Of a DNA stretch of 64,000 nucleotides, positions 33,176 through 45,067 are shown piece by piece. The translations under genes and the position numbers were made by a program. Under the pieces are notes generated by a model. The model ran no database searches. It was not told the DNA's origin and saw only the letters and a list, made by a program, of their open reading frames with translations. Source of the stretch: Panaeolus papilionaceus (Eukaryota; Basidiomycota; Agaricomycetes; Agaricales); NCBI GenBank assembly GCA_015501605.1, contig JADNRZ010000035.1:1-64000 (forward strand), given 5' to 3'. The first letter of the stretch is position 1, and the number at the start of each line of letters is the position of its first letter.

Positions 33176-36100
33176 TTAAGAATCAGAAAAATTTCTAAGG
33201 TAAAGGTCCAAAACATTATTAGGGTCTAAAAAGTCGGATTTTGACATCCAAGATGCGTTCTTGGGAGTCTTGCCCTCAAGAACGACAAGAAAGTTATTAC
33301 CACTACGCAAATGTCGATGATTGAGAACTGATTGAAGAATGGGTTTAGAGTTTTGTAAAGGTGTGAGATCAGGAGTATAACGAGAATTTGAAAGTGAAGC
33401 CGAATTATTGAAAGCAATTTGGGAAGGGAAAGAGGGTTCAACGAATTTATGAAGTTTTTCGACATTAAAAACATCGAAAATTTTGTAATCTGCAGGAATA
33501 TTTAAGCGATAAGAAGTTGGAGAAACACATTCAATAATAGTGAAAGGACCGAGTCTTTGATTAGGGTCTAATTTTTTGGAAGGAAGAAAGGAGTTAATGT
33601 TTGAAGCGTCAAGAAGAACCTTCTCGCCAGGCTGGAAGAGGGGAGCAGGGCGACGATGCTTGTCATATTGCCTTTTCATGGCCTCGTTGGCCAATTTGAT
33701 AGCAGCGTTTGATTCGGTGGCCACGGCGCTCATCTTGGCAGCGAAGTCAAGGGCTTTGGGAATTGAACAATTCGAAATGTGAAGGGGTTGAAGTGGGCGA
33801 GAAGGGTTACATCCGTAGTTAAGGAAGAAAGGGGAAAAGCCTGTAGAAGAATTAATTTTGTTATTTAAAGCAAACTGCGTGCAAGCGAGCCACTCTGCCC
33901 AATCCGACTGCCTCTTATTCACAAACATCCGCAACTGCAACTCCACTTCCTGATTCAATCTCTCCATCTGTCCATCTGTCTGGGGTCTGAAAGCTGTCAA
34001 CACGTTTTGCGAGATACCAAGTAAGGAATTAAGAGCCTTTGCAAACTTGGACACAAAGTTGGTTCCCCAATCCGAGATAATACGCGCTGGTAAACCAAAG
34101 TCCTTCCAGACATGGTCGTGATACAGCCAAGCAAGCCCTTCAGAAGAGACTGACTTCACCGTCGGAATGAGGTGAACCATCTTTGAAAGACGATCAACCA
34201 CGACAAAGATACTGTTGTAATTATGAGACTTTGGTAGATCTACAATGAGGTCCACAGAGATAATTTGCCAATTCTCAACGGGAACTTCATTCGGAGATAA
34301 AAGACCTTGAGGACATTGTCTGATAGGCTTCGCCTTTTGACAGAGAAGACAACCATCATGATCCACATATTTCCGAACATCTTTAGTGAGCGTCGGCCAC
34401 CAGTAATCACGTTGCACCAATTCCAACGTCTTTGCACGCCCTGGATGTCCAGCAGTTCCAGCATCGTGATTAGCTTGTAACACCCGCTCTCTCAGGTTCC
34501 CCACATTTGGAACCACCACACGATTATACCAACATGCCACATTGCTTTCCCAGGTCCAACCAGGCAGATTCCGATGTACGTTGAACATTTCCTTTGCAAG
34601 GCCAACATGAGATCGGATTTCATCCATGAATGGGTCAGTTAGATCAACACGAATAGCCCGTAGAAGTTTGGAGGGTAAGAGGGTGATATTTGCGTTGTCA
34701 AGCTCCCCTTTGTCGTAATTCGGACGCTGAGACAATGCATCAGCAGCTATCATAGAAGACCCAGGCTTGTGTACAAGCTTGAAGTTGTAGCCTGCCAGTT
34801 CCAGAGCCCAGCGAGCTTGTCAGCGATTCAGCTTTTGCGCTGTCATGAAGTACTGCAGGTTGAGGTGATCGGAAAAGACTTCAAATGATTGCGTAGAGCC
34901 CAAGAGGTAACATCTCCACTCGTAAAGAGCACGCATGATGGAGAGAAGTTCCCTGTCGTGAATGTCATAATTCCTCTCAGCTTTGTTGAGGGATTTCGAG
35001 AGGAAAGTGACAGGTTGCCAGGAGTTAGACTGAAGTTGACTGAGAACCGCACCCATTGCATACCCTGAGGAGTCAGCCTCTACACGAAAAGGAGCATCAT
35101 CAACAGGGAGAGCCAAAACAGAGCCAAACATGATAGCATTCCTCAGGTCATCAAAAGCGCTCTGAGCAGCAGAAGACCAATCCCAAGGCACTTTACCGCA
35201 CAGCCGATTTAGTGGTTTGGCGACATGTGAGAAGTTCCTGACGAATTGGCGATAGAAGTTCACAAACCCAACGAACTGTTGTACCTCCTTCCTGGACCTG
35301 GGTACTGGCCACTCCTCCACTGCCTTCACCTTCTTCAGATCCATCTTCATCTTCCCCTCCGATATCAACACACCCAAGTACTCCACTTCTTCCACTTCGA
35401 ACACACACTTGTCTGGATTAAGGTAAAGGTTGTTGTCCTTCAACGTTTGGAGAACATGTCGCGTGAGCTCTCGATGCTGTTCCAGATCTTTGGAGAAAAT
35501 CAGAATATCGTCCATATAAATAATAACACAACCTGTCTCTTTCAGCTCCTTAAACAATTCGTCCATCATTGTCTGGAAAGTAGCAGGGGAATTTGTGAGG
35601 CCAAAAAACATGACTGTTGGTTCAAATAGACCACAATTGGTGATAAAGGCAGCTTTGTGTTCGTCGCCAGGTTTGATGTGTATGTTGTTGTAACCCCAGC
35701 ACATGTCGAGCTTGGTAAAAAATTTCACGCCTTTGAGCTTGTCCATCAGTTCAGAAATTAACGGGAGGGGGTAGTGATTGCGGATCGTTATCTCGTTAAG
35801 CTTCCGATAATCTTGAACTGGTCGAAGTGAGCCATCTTTCTTTTTGACGAAGAAGAAGGGGGACGCGTAGGGCGATTTAGAAATACAAATGCGACCACTT
35901 TTGATGTGTTCCTCAATGAAGCGGTCCAATTCGACAAGCTGATCTCGCAACAGAGGGTAAATCTTCAAGTTGAAAGGTTCTGCGCCTGGTTTGAGTTCAA
36001 TTGTGTGATCCCAGATACGATTGGGGGGTAACTGGTCGAATTCGGTTTTGGCGAAAACAGGGGCAAATTCGGACATGTAACGTTCATGGCCAGACAATTG

Positions 36101-37273
36101 TGAGCGACGTTCATCAAAGGACTCCTTCATTTCCACCAGCCTCCGCACATCCTCCCTCATCTCAATCATCCTCCTCAGATCAACATACAACAACGCCTCA
36201 TCCTCATCTGTCAGTTCATCCTCCACCACTCCACGCAACTCATCTCTCAATTCGTTCAGATCATCCTCCACTGACCACTCATCTGACACCACTCCACGCC
36301 CTTGCTCCTCTCTCAAACTATCCAGTCCATCCTCGGTAGACGAGAGTACAGGAGGGAAGAAATTAAAGCATAGTTTCCCAGTCCTCCAGTCCACCAGTGG
36401 ATTCCGTCGCCGCAACCATGAGTACCCCAGAATTACGGGTGAGGTACCAATATTTGTAACCGAGCAGGTGATGTCCTCGGTGTGGTCCTCCAGTGTTACC
36501 TGAATTGTGCAACAATAGCGAATAGAACGGGAGGTATTGTGTGAACCATCCGTGTTATAAATGGCGATAGGATGGGGTAATTTCGTTACAGGCAGGGAAT
36601 GAGCCTGAACAAAATCCTCATGGATATAGCATCCAGTTGCGCCACTGTCGAGAAGGGCATCAATGGAAGTGGTTTTATCGCTACCCAATGTGATGTGCAT
36701 CGGCACAACCACGGAGTTGTTTTTCACCCTATGCATGACATTTTTCGGCTCCTTCAACTCCTTTAACACTAATTCAGCATCCACTGTCCTCATTGACCTA
36801 ATAGCCTCCACTAAACCCTCATCTATCTTGTCCCACCTGCCCTTATTCGACCATTCTTTCAGCACACGTATACTCTGACAAACCCCATTCATCCACCTGA
36901 CTTGATCCAAAACATTGTCCACTTTTCTCATCCTCCTCGAACGTGACACTCCCTCTTTAACTGATCCTTCAATAGGTGCATCACCATCCACACCAACTCC
37001 AGTCGCCTCCACATTCTCCCTCTCCGTCTTTGTCTCTCTCACATCCTCACGAACATCAACCACCACCACATCATCCTCATCAGTATCACAGAGAATCTCC
37101 CCATTCGGTGACGGGGGAAATTTCAGGATACGAGGATCATCCTCATCGTCGATCTCTTCCACCACACACTTCTGTCGTCTATCACACGTCTTTGGAGTAG
37201 AAGGCAACTTGATATTGGAAATACTGTCCCCGAATACAAGTGGTCCTACAGTCGAAGAGGGCGTGCACCTCAC
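33176..37273 (-). pseudogene. Pol of element C, left arm (one in-frame stop)
   Basis: One long frame of 1366 codons with a single TGA at 34820-34822. Domains in order: an N-terminal acidic extension of about 200 residues; retropepsin (LLDSGATGCYIHED); RT with YMDDIL; RNase H (FRVEADSSGYAMGA, KLNR then the stop); integrase with an H-H-C-C finger (HDAGTAGH, CLLCQKAK) and the D-D-E core (SVDLIVDLP, SDWGTNF, ERLNQEVE); and a C-terminal tail with a chromodomain-like strand pattern but no clear aromatic cage. The stop lies where related elements have NRRQARW, consistent with CGA changed to TGA. The same stop is in the right arm. Confidence 0.9.
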
Positions 37274-38307
37274 TCCTCAACATTTCCAAAAGACAGGTCC
37301 TCAACATCCCAAGTAGCATCCACCTCCTCACTTCTATCCTCCACACTCACATACTCCTCCCCATACTCCAGTACTTCCATCATCTGACGAACATTGTGTC
37401 CTGGGCGTTGAGGTGAAGTGCAATCGCGCATATAGTGCCCAAATTTGTGACAGTTATGACACATCACCGTAGCCATGTCAACGTTCCTCCTCAATGGGCG
37501 TGCTGCAAGGTTGGAACGAGCAATGTTGCCAGCATTACTAGTCCTAGGGGCAGGCACGGACGTGGGAGAGGGTAAGGCACAACCAGTAGGTATGGCCTGA
37601 GTTGAAGCTGTCATCGCCGCATTGGAAGGAGGCGTAAAGTAACAAGAACCAGCATTGTTGTTGAAGGCATTGCTGATGGGAATGCCAGCAACCTGTTGGC
37701 CATGGTTCCATCCCTGGTGAACCGTTTGTGAACCAGAGGAGCGAGAACGGTTCTCGTACAAGCGACGGCGAAAGTGGTCATCAACACGAATGACGAGGTT
37801 TTTGTAGTCTTCGTAAATGCAAGGACGGTCACATTGGAGAGCGATGAGGTCCAATATACGAGAGTCAATCGCATCGTCCAAGAACATGCAGAGGGTGCGA
37901 TTGTCAACATCAACGTGGCGGTGTAAGCTGTCAAAACGGAGGAAGAATTTGGACGCTTCTTCATCTCGACCTTGATGCATAGCCTTTAATTCGCGTTCAT
38001 CGATGCGGTCATGGCTAGGTTTGACAAATTTAGCCTTGAGTTTTCCCTCGAATTCAGCCCATGAGGCTGTGAGGGTGTTGGACGCAATTTCGTCAACACA
38101 TTGAATACAGAACAAGTCTGCATGGCCTTCAGTCATGTATGACAGAGCAAACAAGATTCTGTTGCAGTCGTCAGCATAGAGCATGGGATCACCAGCAAAG
38201 GCGACATAGCAAGAAGCTAGGAAGCTGTCAACTTTAGAGCTGTCCCCATCGAACACGCTAGGGGTGTCACGTAGTAGGTGCAGCACGAGGAGCTGCTGGG
38301 ATAGGGG
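37270..38307 (-). CDS. Gag of element C, left arm (N-terminus lost)
   Basis: The frame holds the capsid-like region (PSVFDGDSSKVDSFLASCYV, EGHADLFCIQ) and one CCHC knuckle, CHNCHKFGHYMRDC. It ends overlapping the pol frame by a few bases. Near the palindrome centre it lacks 92 bp present in the right arm, which also changes the reading frame of the first residues, so the native N-terminus is not encoded. The nominal ATG at 38320-38322 lies in the spacer. Confidence 0.8.
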   Translation of the reverse strand, partial: PLSQQLLVLHLLRDTPSVFDGDSSKVDSFLASCYVAFAGDPMLYADDCNRILFALSYMTEGHADLFCIQCVDEIASNTLTASWAEFEGKLKAKFVKPSHDRIDERELKAMHQGRDEEASKFFLRFDSLHRHVDVDNRTLCMFLDDAIDSRILDLIALQCDRPCIYEDYKNLVIRVDDHFRRRLYENRSRSSGSQTVHQGWNHGQQVAGIPISNAFNNNAGSCYFTPPSNAAMTASTQAIPTGCALPSPTSVPAPRTSNAGNIARSNLAARPLRRNVDMATVMCHNCHKFGHYMRDCTSPQRPGHNVRQMMEVLEYGEEYVSVEDRSEEVDATWDVEDLSFGNVEE

Positions 38308-38333
38308 GGACAATGTTCCCAACAGGTGGGTTT
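38308..38333. repeat. Spacer at the centre of the palindrome
   Basis: The innermost perfect stem is 40 bp (38268-38307 with 38334-38373). The loop is 26 bp, GGACAATGTTCCC then AACAGGTGGGTTT. The loop reads in frame into the right-arm gag, so it probably derives from the plus-strand copy. Confidence 0.85.
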
Positions 38334-39463
38334 CCCCTATCCCAGCAGCTCCTCGTGCTGCACCTACTACGTGGGGTCCCAGACCTAATGCGATGCCTAA
38401 TCAAACTGCAACTCCCCCTGTACCCGCTGCTCCTGCAGGGTGGGCTGCTCGTCGTGTTAAGCTGAACACCCCTAGCGTGTTCGATGGGGACAGCTCTAAA
38501 GTTGACAGCTTCCTAGCTTCTTGCTATGTCGCCTTTGCTGGTGATCCCATGCTCTATGCTGACGACTGCAACAGAATCTTGTTTGCTCTGTCATACATGA
38601 CTGAAGGCCATGCAGACTTGTTCTGTATTCAATGTGTTGACGAAATTGCGTCCAACACCCTCACAGCCTCATGGGCTGAATTCGAGGGAAAACTCAAGGC
38701 TAAATTTGTCAAACCTAGCCATGACCGCATCGATGAACGCGAATTAAAGGCTATGCATCAAGGTCGAGATGAAGAAGCGTCCAAATTCTTCCTCCGTTTT
38801 GACAGCTTACACCGCCACGTTGATGTTGACAATCGCACCCTCTGCATGTTCTTGGACGATGCGATTGACTCTCGTATATTGGACCTCATCGCTCTCCAAT
38901 GTGACCGTCCTTGCATTTACGAAGACTACAAAAACCTCGTCATTCGTGTTGATGACCACTTTCGCCGTCGCTTGTACGAGAACCGTTCTCGCTCCTCTGG
39001 TTCACAAACGGTTCACCAGGGATGGAACCATGGCCAACAGGTTGCTGGCATTCCCATCAGCAATGCCTTCAACAACAATGCTGGTTCTTGTTACTTTACG
39101 CCTCCTTCCAATGCGGCGATGACAGCTTCAACTCAGGCCATACCTACTGGTTGTGCCTTACCCTCTCCCACGTCCGTGCCTGCCCCTAGGACTAGTAATG
39201 CTGGCAACATTGCTCGTTCCAACCTTGCAGCACGCCCATTGAGGAGGAACGTTGACATGGCTACGGTGATGTGTCATAACTGTCACAAATTTGGGCACTA
39301 TATGCGCGATTGCACTTCACCTCAACGCCCAGGACACAATGTTCGTCAGATGATGGAAGTACTGGAGTATGGGGAGGAGTATGTGAGTGTGGAGGATAGA
39401 AGTGAGGAGGTGGATGCTACTTGGGATGTTGAGGACCTGTCTTTTGGAAATGTTGAGGAGTGA
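38334..39463 (+). CDS. Gag of element C, right arm (5' end lost)
   Basis: Open to the TGA at 39461-39463. It keeps a proline/alanine-rich segment (38374-38465) missing from the left arm, then the same capsid-like region and CCHC knuckle. The upstream start falls in the inverted copy, so the real gag start is absent. The product would be the element's structural protein; with primer site and leader lost, this copy cannot replicate on its own. Confidence 0.8.
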
Positions 39464-42400
39464 GGTGCACGCCCTCTTCGACTGTAGGACCACTTGTATT
39501 CGGGGACAGTATTTCCAATATCAAGTTGCCTTCTACTCCAAAGACGTGTGATAGACGACAGAAGTGTGTGGTGGAAGAGATCGACGATGAGGATGATCCT
39601 CGTATCCTGAAATTTCCCCCGTCACCGAATGGGGAGATTCTCTGTGATACTGATGAGGATGATGTGGTGGTGGTTGATGTTCGTGAGGATGTGAGAGAGA
39701 CAAAGACGGAGAGGGAGAATGTGGAGGCGACTGGAGTTGGTGTGGATGGTGATGCACCTATTGAAGGATCAGTTAAAGAGGGAGTGTCACGTTCGAGGAG
39801 GATGAGAAAAGTGGACAATGTTTTGGATCAAGTCAGGTGGATGAATGGGGTTTGTCAGAGTATACGTGTGCTGAAAGAATGGTCGAATAAGGGCAGGTGG
39901 GACAAGATAGATGAGGGTTTAGTGGAGGCTATTAGGTCAATGAGGACAGTGGATGCTGAATTAGTGTTAAAGGAGTTGAAGGAGCCGAAAAATGTCATGC
40001 ATAGGGTGAAAAACAACTCCGTGGTTGTGCCGATGCACATCACATTGGGTAGCGATAAAACCACTTCCATTGATGCCCTTCTCGACAGTGGCGCAACTGG
40101 ATGCTATATCCATGAGGATTTTGTTCAGGCTCATTCCCTGCCTGTAACGAAATTACCCCATCCTATCGCCATTTATAACACGGATGGTTCACACAATACC
40201 TCCCGTTCTATTCGCTATTGTTGCACAATTCAGGTAACACTGGAGGACCACACCGAGGACATCACCTGCTCGGTTACAAATATTGGTACCTCACCCGTAA
40301 TTCTGGGGTACTCATGGTTGCGGCGACGGAATCCACTGGTGGACTGGAGGACTGGGAAACTATGCTTTAATTTCTTCCCTCCTGTACTCTCGTCTACCGA
40401 GGATGGACTGGATAGTTTGAGAGAGGAGCAAGGGCGTGGAGTGGTGTCAGATGAGTGGTCAGTGGAGGATGATCTGAACGAATTGAGAGATGAGTTGCGT
40501 GGAGTGGTGGAGGATGAACTGACAGATGAGGATGAGGCGTTGTTGTATGTTGATCTGAGGAGGATGATTGAGATGAGGGAGGATGTGCGGAGGCTGGTGG
40601 AAATGAAGGAGTCCTTTGATGAACGTCGCTCACAATTGTCTGGCCATGAACGTTACATGTCCGAATTTGCCCCTGTTTTCGCCAAAACCGAATTCGACCA
40701 GTTACCCCCCAATCGTATCTGGGATCACACAATTGAACTCAAACCAGGCGCAGAACCTTTCAACTTGAAGATTTACCCTCTGTTGCGAGATCAGCTTGTC
40801 GAATTGGACCGCTTCATTGAGGAACACATCAAAAGTGGTCGCATTTGTATTTCTAAATCGCCCTACGCGTCCCCCTTCTTCTTCGTCAAAAAGAAAGATG
40901 GCTCACTTCGACCAGTTCAAGATTATCGGAAGCTTAACGAGATAACGATCCGCAATCACTACCCCTCCCGTTAATTTCTGAACTGATGGACAAGCTCAAA
41001 GGCGTGAAATTTTTTACCAAGCTCGACATGTGCTGGGGTTACAACAACATACACATCAAACCTGGCGACGAACACAAAGCTGCCTTTATCACCAATTGTG
41101 GTCTATTTGAACCAACAGTCATGTTTTTTGGCCTCACAAATTCCCCTGCTACTTTCCAGACAATGATGGACGAATTGTTTAAGGAGCTGAAAGAGACAGG
41201 TTGTGTTATTATTTATATGGACGATATTCTGATTTTCTCCAAAGATCTGGAACAGCATCGAGAGCTCACGCGACATGTTCTCCAAACGTTGAAGGACAAC
41301 AACCTTTACCTTAATCCAGACAAGTGTGTGTTCGAAGTGGAAGAAGTGGAGTACTTGGGTGTGTTGATATCGGAGGGGAAGATGAAGATGGATCTGAAGA
41401 AGGTGAAGGCGGTGGAGGAGTGGCCAGTACCCAGGTCCAGGAAGGAGGTACAACAGTTCGTTGGGTTTGTGAACTTCTATCGCCAATTCGTCAGGAACTT
41501 CTCACATGTCGCCAAACCACTAAATCGGCTGTGCGGTAAAGTGCCTTGGGATTGGTCTTCTGCTGCTCAGAGCGCTTTTGATGACCTGAGGAATGCTATC
41601 ATGTTTGGCTCTGTTTTGGCTCTCCCTGTTGATGATGCTCCTTTTCGTGTAGAGGCTGACTCCTCAGGGTATGCAATGGGTGCGGTTCTCAGTCAACTTC
41701 AGTCTAACTCCTGGCAACCTGTCACTTTCCTCTCGAAATCCCTCAACAAAGCTGAGAGGAATTATGACATTCACGACAGGGAACTTCTCTCCATCATGCG
41801 TGCTCTTTACGAGTGGAGATGTTACCTCTTGGGCTCTACGCAATCATTTGAAGTCTTTTCCGATCACCTCAACCTGCAGTACTTCATGACAGCGCAAAAG
41901 CTGAATCGCTGACAAGCTCGCTGGGCTCTGGAACTGGCAGGCTACAACTTCAAGCTTGTACACAAGCCTGGGTCTTCTATGATAGCTGCTGATGCATTGT
42001 CTCAGCGTCCGAATTACGACAAAGGGGAGCTTGACAACGCAAATATCACCCTCTTACCCTCCAAACTTCTACGGGCTATTCGTGTTGATCTAACTGACCC
42101 ATTCATGGATGAAATCCGATCTCATGTTGGCCTTGCAAAGGAAATGTTCAACGTACATCGGAATCTGCCTGGTTGGACCTGGGAAAGCAATGTGGCATGT
42201 TGGTATAATCGTGTGGTGGTTCCAAATGTGGGGAACCTGAGAGAGCGGGTGTTACAAGCTAATCACGATGCTGGAACTGCTGGACATCCAGGGCGTGCAA
42301 AGACGTTGGAATTGGTGCAACGTGATTACTGGTGGCCGACGCTCACTAAAGATGTTCGGAAATATGTGGATCATGATGGTTGTCTTCTCTGTCAAAAGGC

Positions 42401-43556
42401 GAAGCCTATCAGACAATGTCCTCAAGGTCTTTTATCTCCGAATGAAGTTCCCGTTGAGAATTGGCAAATTATCTCTGTGGACCTCATTGTAGATCTACCA
42501 AAGTCTCATAATTACAACAGTATCTTTGTCGTGGTTGATCGTCTTTCAAAGATGGTTCACCTCATTCCGACGGTGAAGTCAGTCTCTTCTGAAGGGCTTG
42601 CTTGGCTGTATCACGACCATGTCTGGAAGGACTTTGGTTTACCAGCGCGTATTATCTCGGATTGGGGAACCAACTTTGTGTCCAAGTTTGCAAAGGCTCT
42701 TAATTCCTTACTTGGTATCTCGCAAAACGTGTTGACAGCTTTCAGACCCCAGACAGATGGACAGATGGAGAGATTGAATCAGGAAGTGGAGTTGCAGTTG
42801 CGGATGTTTGTGAATAAGAGGCAGTCGGATTGGGCAGAGTGGCTCGCTTGCACGCAGTTTGCTTTAAATAACAAAATTAATTCTTCTACAGGCTTTTCCC
42901 CTTTCTTCCTTAACTACGGATGTAACCCTTCTCGCCCACTTCAACCCCTTCACATTTCGAATTGTTCAATTCCCAAAGCCCTTGACTTCGCTGCCAAGAT
43001 GAGCGCCGTGGCCACCGAATCAAACGCTGCTATCAAATTGGCCAACGAGGCCATGAAAAGGCAATATGACAAGCATCGTCGCCCTGCTCCCCTCTTCCAG
43101 CCTGGCGAGAAGGTTCTTCTTGACGCTTCAAACATTAACTCCTTTCTTCCTTCCAAAAAATTAGACCCTAATCAAAGACTCGGTCCTTTCACTATTATTG
43201 AATGTGTTTCTCCAACTTCTTATCGCTTAAATATTCCTGCAGATTACAAAATTTTCGATGTTTTTAATGTCGAAAAACTTCATAAATTCGTTGAACCCTC
43301 TTTCCCTTCCCAAATTGCTTTCAATAATTCGGCTTCACTTTCAAATTCTCGTTATACTCCTGATCTCACACCTTTACAAAACTCTAAACCCATTCTTCAA
43401 TCAGTTCTCAATCATCGACATTTGCGTAGTGGTAATAACTTTCTTGTCGTTCTTGAGGGCAAGACTCCCAAGAACGCATCTTGGATGTCAAAATCCGACT
43501 TTTTAGACCCTAATAATGTTTTGGACCTTTACCTTAGAAATTTTTCTGATTCTTAA
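39460..43556 (+). pseudogene. Pol of element C, right arm (frameshift and stop)
   Basis: Same domain order as the left arm. A 1-bp deletion (C5 to C4, at about 40966) shifts the frame in the RT, ending the first part at 40974; the second part resumes at about 40977 and meets the shared TGA at 41910-41912; the integrase part runs to 43556. The left arm does not have the 1-bp deletion, so this arm changed after the duplication. Pol is in the -1 frame relative to gag with only a few bases of overlap. Confidence 0.9.
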
Positions 43557-43611
43557 CGTTTTCTTCATGTATTTAATCGTTCTAGGTGACAGTACCTTAA
43601 GGAGGGGGTGA

Positions 43612-43780
43612 TGTCAGGATCACCACGTTCTCCTCCTTTCCCTTTCTCCCCTACTCCTTATCCTCTGTCACCTAGTCACGTAGTCACACTTATATAGAGG
43701 CGACCTCGCCTGCATGTAGATCCTTACCTTCGACCTGGTTATAGATTCCATTTCGCTGTGTCGTGCGCCCTTCCCTAACA
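43612..43780 (+). repeat. Right LTR of element C (169 bp)
   Basis: TGTCAGGATC to CCCTAACA with a TATATAG box. The polypurine tract AAGGAGGGGGTGA precedes it (43599-43611), and the target duplication AATGT follows. Confidence 0.9.
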
Positions 43781-43999
43781 AATGTCCTGTTACTGCAAAG
43801 TATGCATCAGTGTTGTTGGCTTGCCATGCATCACATGTGAGATTGATTTTCCCCTTCACAGCTTCACTCTGCCATAAAAGTAATTATAAGAAATTAGTGC
43901 TGCACAGGCAAATCATAGTGTGAGTACATACATTAAGCCTTTTCTTTAGCTTCAACATGCGCTTCTTGAACATGTGCAGAATTTGACATTGAGTCTGTT
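43781..43999 (-). pseudogene. hAT transposase, exon fragment
   Basis: The minus strand gives GKINLTCDAWQANNTDAYFA followed by VTGH, the first catalytic-domain block of hAT proteins. It joins the exon at 32814 when element C and one AATGT copy are removed. Upstream it joins 44405 across the solo LTR. Confidence 0.85.
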
Positions 44000-44404
44000 T
44001 GTCAGGGGACCTCCTGCTACCTCCTATTCCTTTCCTTATTATCATCTCTCTGTCTCTCCTTTCTCCATTTCCTTTGCTCTATCTCATTATCTGGACATAT
44101 CATGGACTCATAGATATTATATTACACTCTCCTTTAGTTGCCATTCATTCATTATTTAGTTGTTGCCACTGTTACATAGCCATTCCTTTGTGTTTCCCTT
44201 TGTTTGTTTCCAAAGGCATTGTTTGGCATCAAGGCTGATGCCAATGCCAGCTCATCACTTAAATAGCTGTTTCACCTGGGTTTGATCCTTTACCTCTTTC
44301 TCTTTGGATCTCCCCCAGGTGAGCCTACTTCCTGTATTTATGTAGAGCTGATATATATTTTTGGATCTCCCCCAGGACTTGTGTGTGTCTGAGGTGCCCT
44401 TACA
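44000..44404 (+). repeat. Solo LTR, family F, copy 3 (405 bp)
   Basis: TGTCAGGGGACC to CCCTTACA, flanked by the 5-bp duplication CTGTT (43995-43999, 44405-44409), so it is a solo LTR. It is about 55 bp longer than the other copies because GGATCTCCCCCAGG occurs twice (near 44306 and 44362) with about 43 bp of other sequence between. Confidence 0.9.
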
Positions 44405-44494
44405 CTGTTTGTGAGATGGAAGCTTGATTCCATGGGTCGCTTGCAATGCCAGATCCATCATGTGTTTGAATGAAGGGTGTTCAAACACTTGGAT
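44405..44494 (-). pseudogene. hAT transposase, exon fragment
   Basis: Minus strand reads IQVFEHPSFKHMMDLALQAT followed by HGIKLPSHKQ, typical of the hAT region before the catalytic domain. It continues at 60076 when element A and one TGGAT copy are removed. Confidence 0.85.
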
Positions 44495-45043
44495 TGTTAC
44501 GTCGTCTCTTGCTTTCTCTATCTTTTTCCTATCTTATCTGGACTACTATCTCTCTTCATCTTATCTTCGTGTACTATCATCTCTCTTTGTACTTATATCT
44601 CATCTACTTCCTATCTCCAGACCCCCACATCTTCCTCCTAACCCCGACTCTCACTCCACCTTCATTCCTGCTGTCGCTCCACTTCATTCTCCTATCTATG
44701 ACTCAGTTTCTTACTTATCCTTCTCACCCTTATGACTCATTCTTACTGCGGACTACATTCCTGACTCACCTTATCTACTTGGCGTTTACACGCACAGCCT
44801 CGTTAGATACCTATATAAACACTGTAGTTTATACCATTGTTCTTTAGCTAGTTCTTTAACTTCGAATAGAACCACAACTTCTACGACGATCTTACTCTTC
44901 TCGCTCTCTTCTAAGACAATACCAGCATAGCGTGCGTACGCAGTGGCATTCTTAGAACGATACTCGAATCCTATTGCACGACTGAATCGACTCCGACTAG
45001 TCCAAAGGCCTTAACCGCAAGTGCCCGTTGGGCTACTGTAACA
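44495..45043 (+). repeat. 5' LTR of element A (549 bp)
   Basis: TGTTACGTCG to CTGTAACA. TATATAAA at 44813-44820; 13 nt complementary to the primer site at 44845-44857, about 30 nt downstream, where transcription should begin. Confidence 0.95.
44813..44820 (+). promoter_or_regulatory. TATA box of element A LTR
   Basis: TATATAAA, with the presumed start of R (TAGCTAGTTCTTT, 44845-44857) at a normal TATA-to-start distance. The same box and spacing are in the LTRs of B and D. Confidence 0.65.
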
Positions 45044-45056
45044 AAAGAACTAGCTA
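45044..45056 (+). promoter_or_regulatory. Primer-binding site (self-priming type), element A
   Basis: AAAGAACTAGCTA follows the LTR directly and is the perfect complement of 44845-44857. This is the layout of the Tf1 group, where the RNA 5' end folds back as primer. Confidence 0.75.
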
Positions 45057-45067
45057 CCCAACGTACA

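Larger units (their letters stand above)
32815..43780. mobile_element. Palindromic gypsy element C
   Basis: Within one target duplication (AATGT at 32810-32814 and 43781-43785) lie, in order: a 3'-truncated plus-strand LTR, a complete minus-strand LTR with pol and gag in reverse, a 26-bp spacer, then gag, pol and a complete LTR on the plus strand. The arms (32952-38307 and 38334-43780) are the reverse complement of each other with almost no differences: a 92-bp gap next to the centre, one 1-bp deletion and one substitution that I noticed. Primer site, leader and the true gag start are gone. The insertion point is in the hAT transposase gene, between AVTGH and WIDKANP. Confidence 0.9.

Noticed and set aside
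34817..34822. TGA in pol of element C as a recoded (readthrough) codon
   Set aside because: It is in both arms, but they share one origin; related elements have an arginine there and no readthrough context is seen. A CpG transition is simpler.
38260..38380. Palindrome of element C as two independent insertions
   Set aside because: There is one outer target duplication, no LTR at the centre, and the arm LTRs are more alike than the two same-strand LTRs.
45044..45060. tRNA-primed primer site
   Set aside because: No TGG start or complement to a common tRNA 3' end; the perfect self-match is better.
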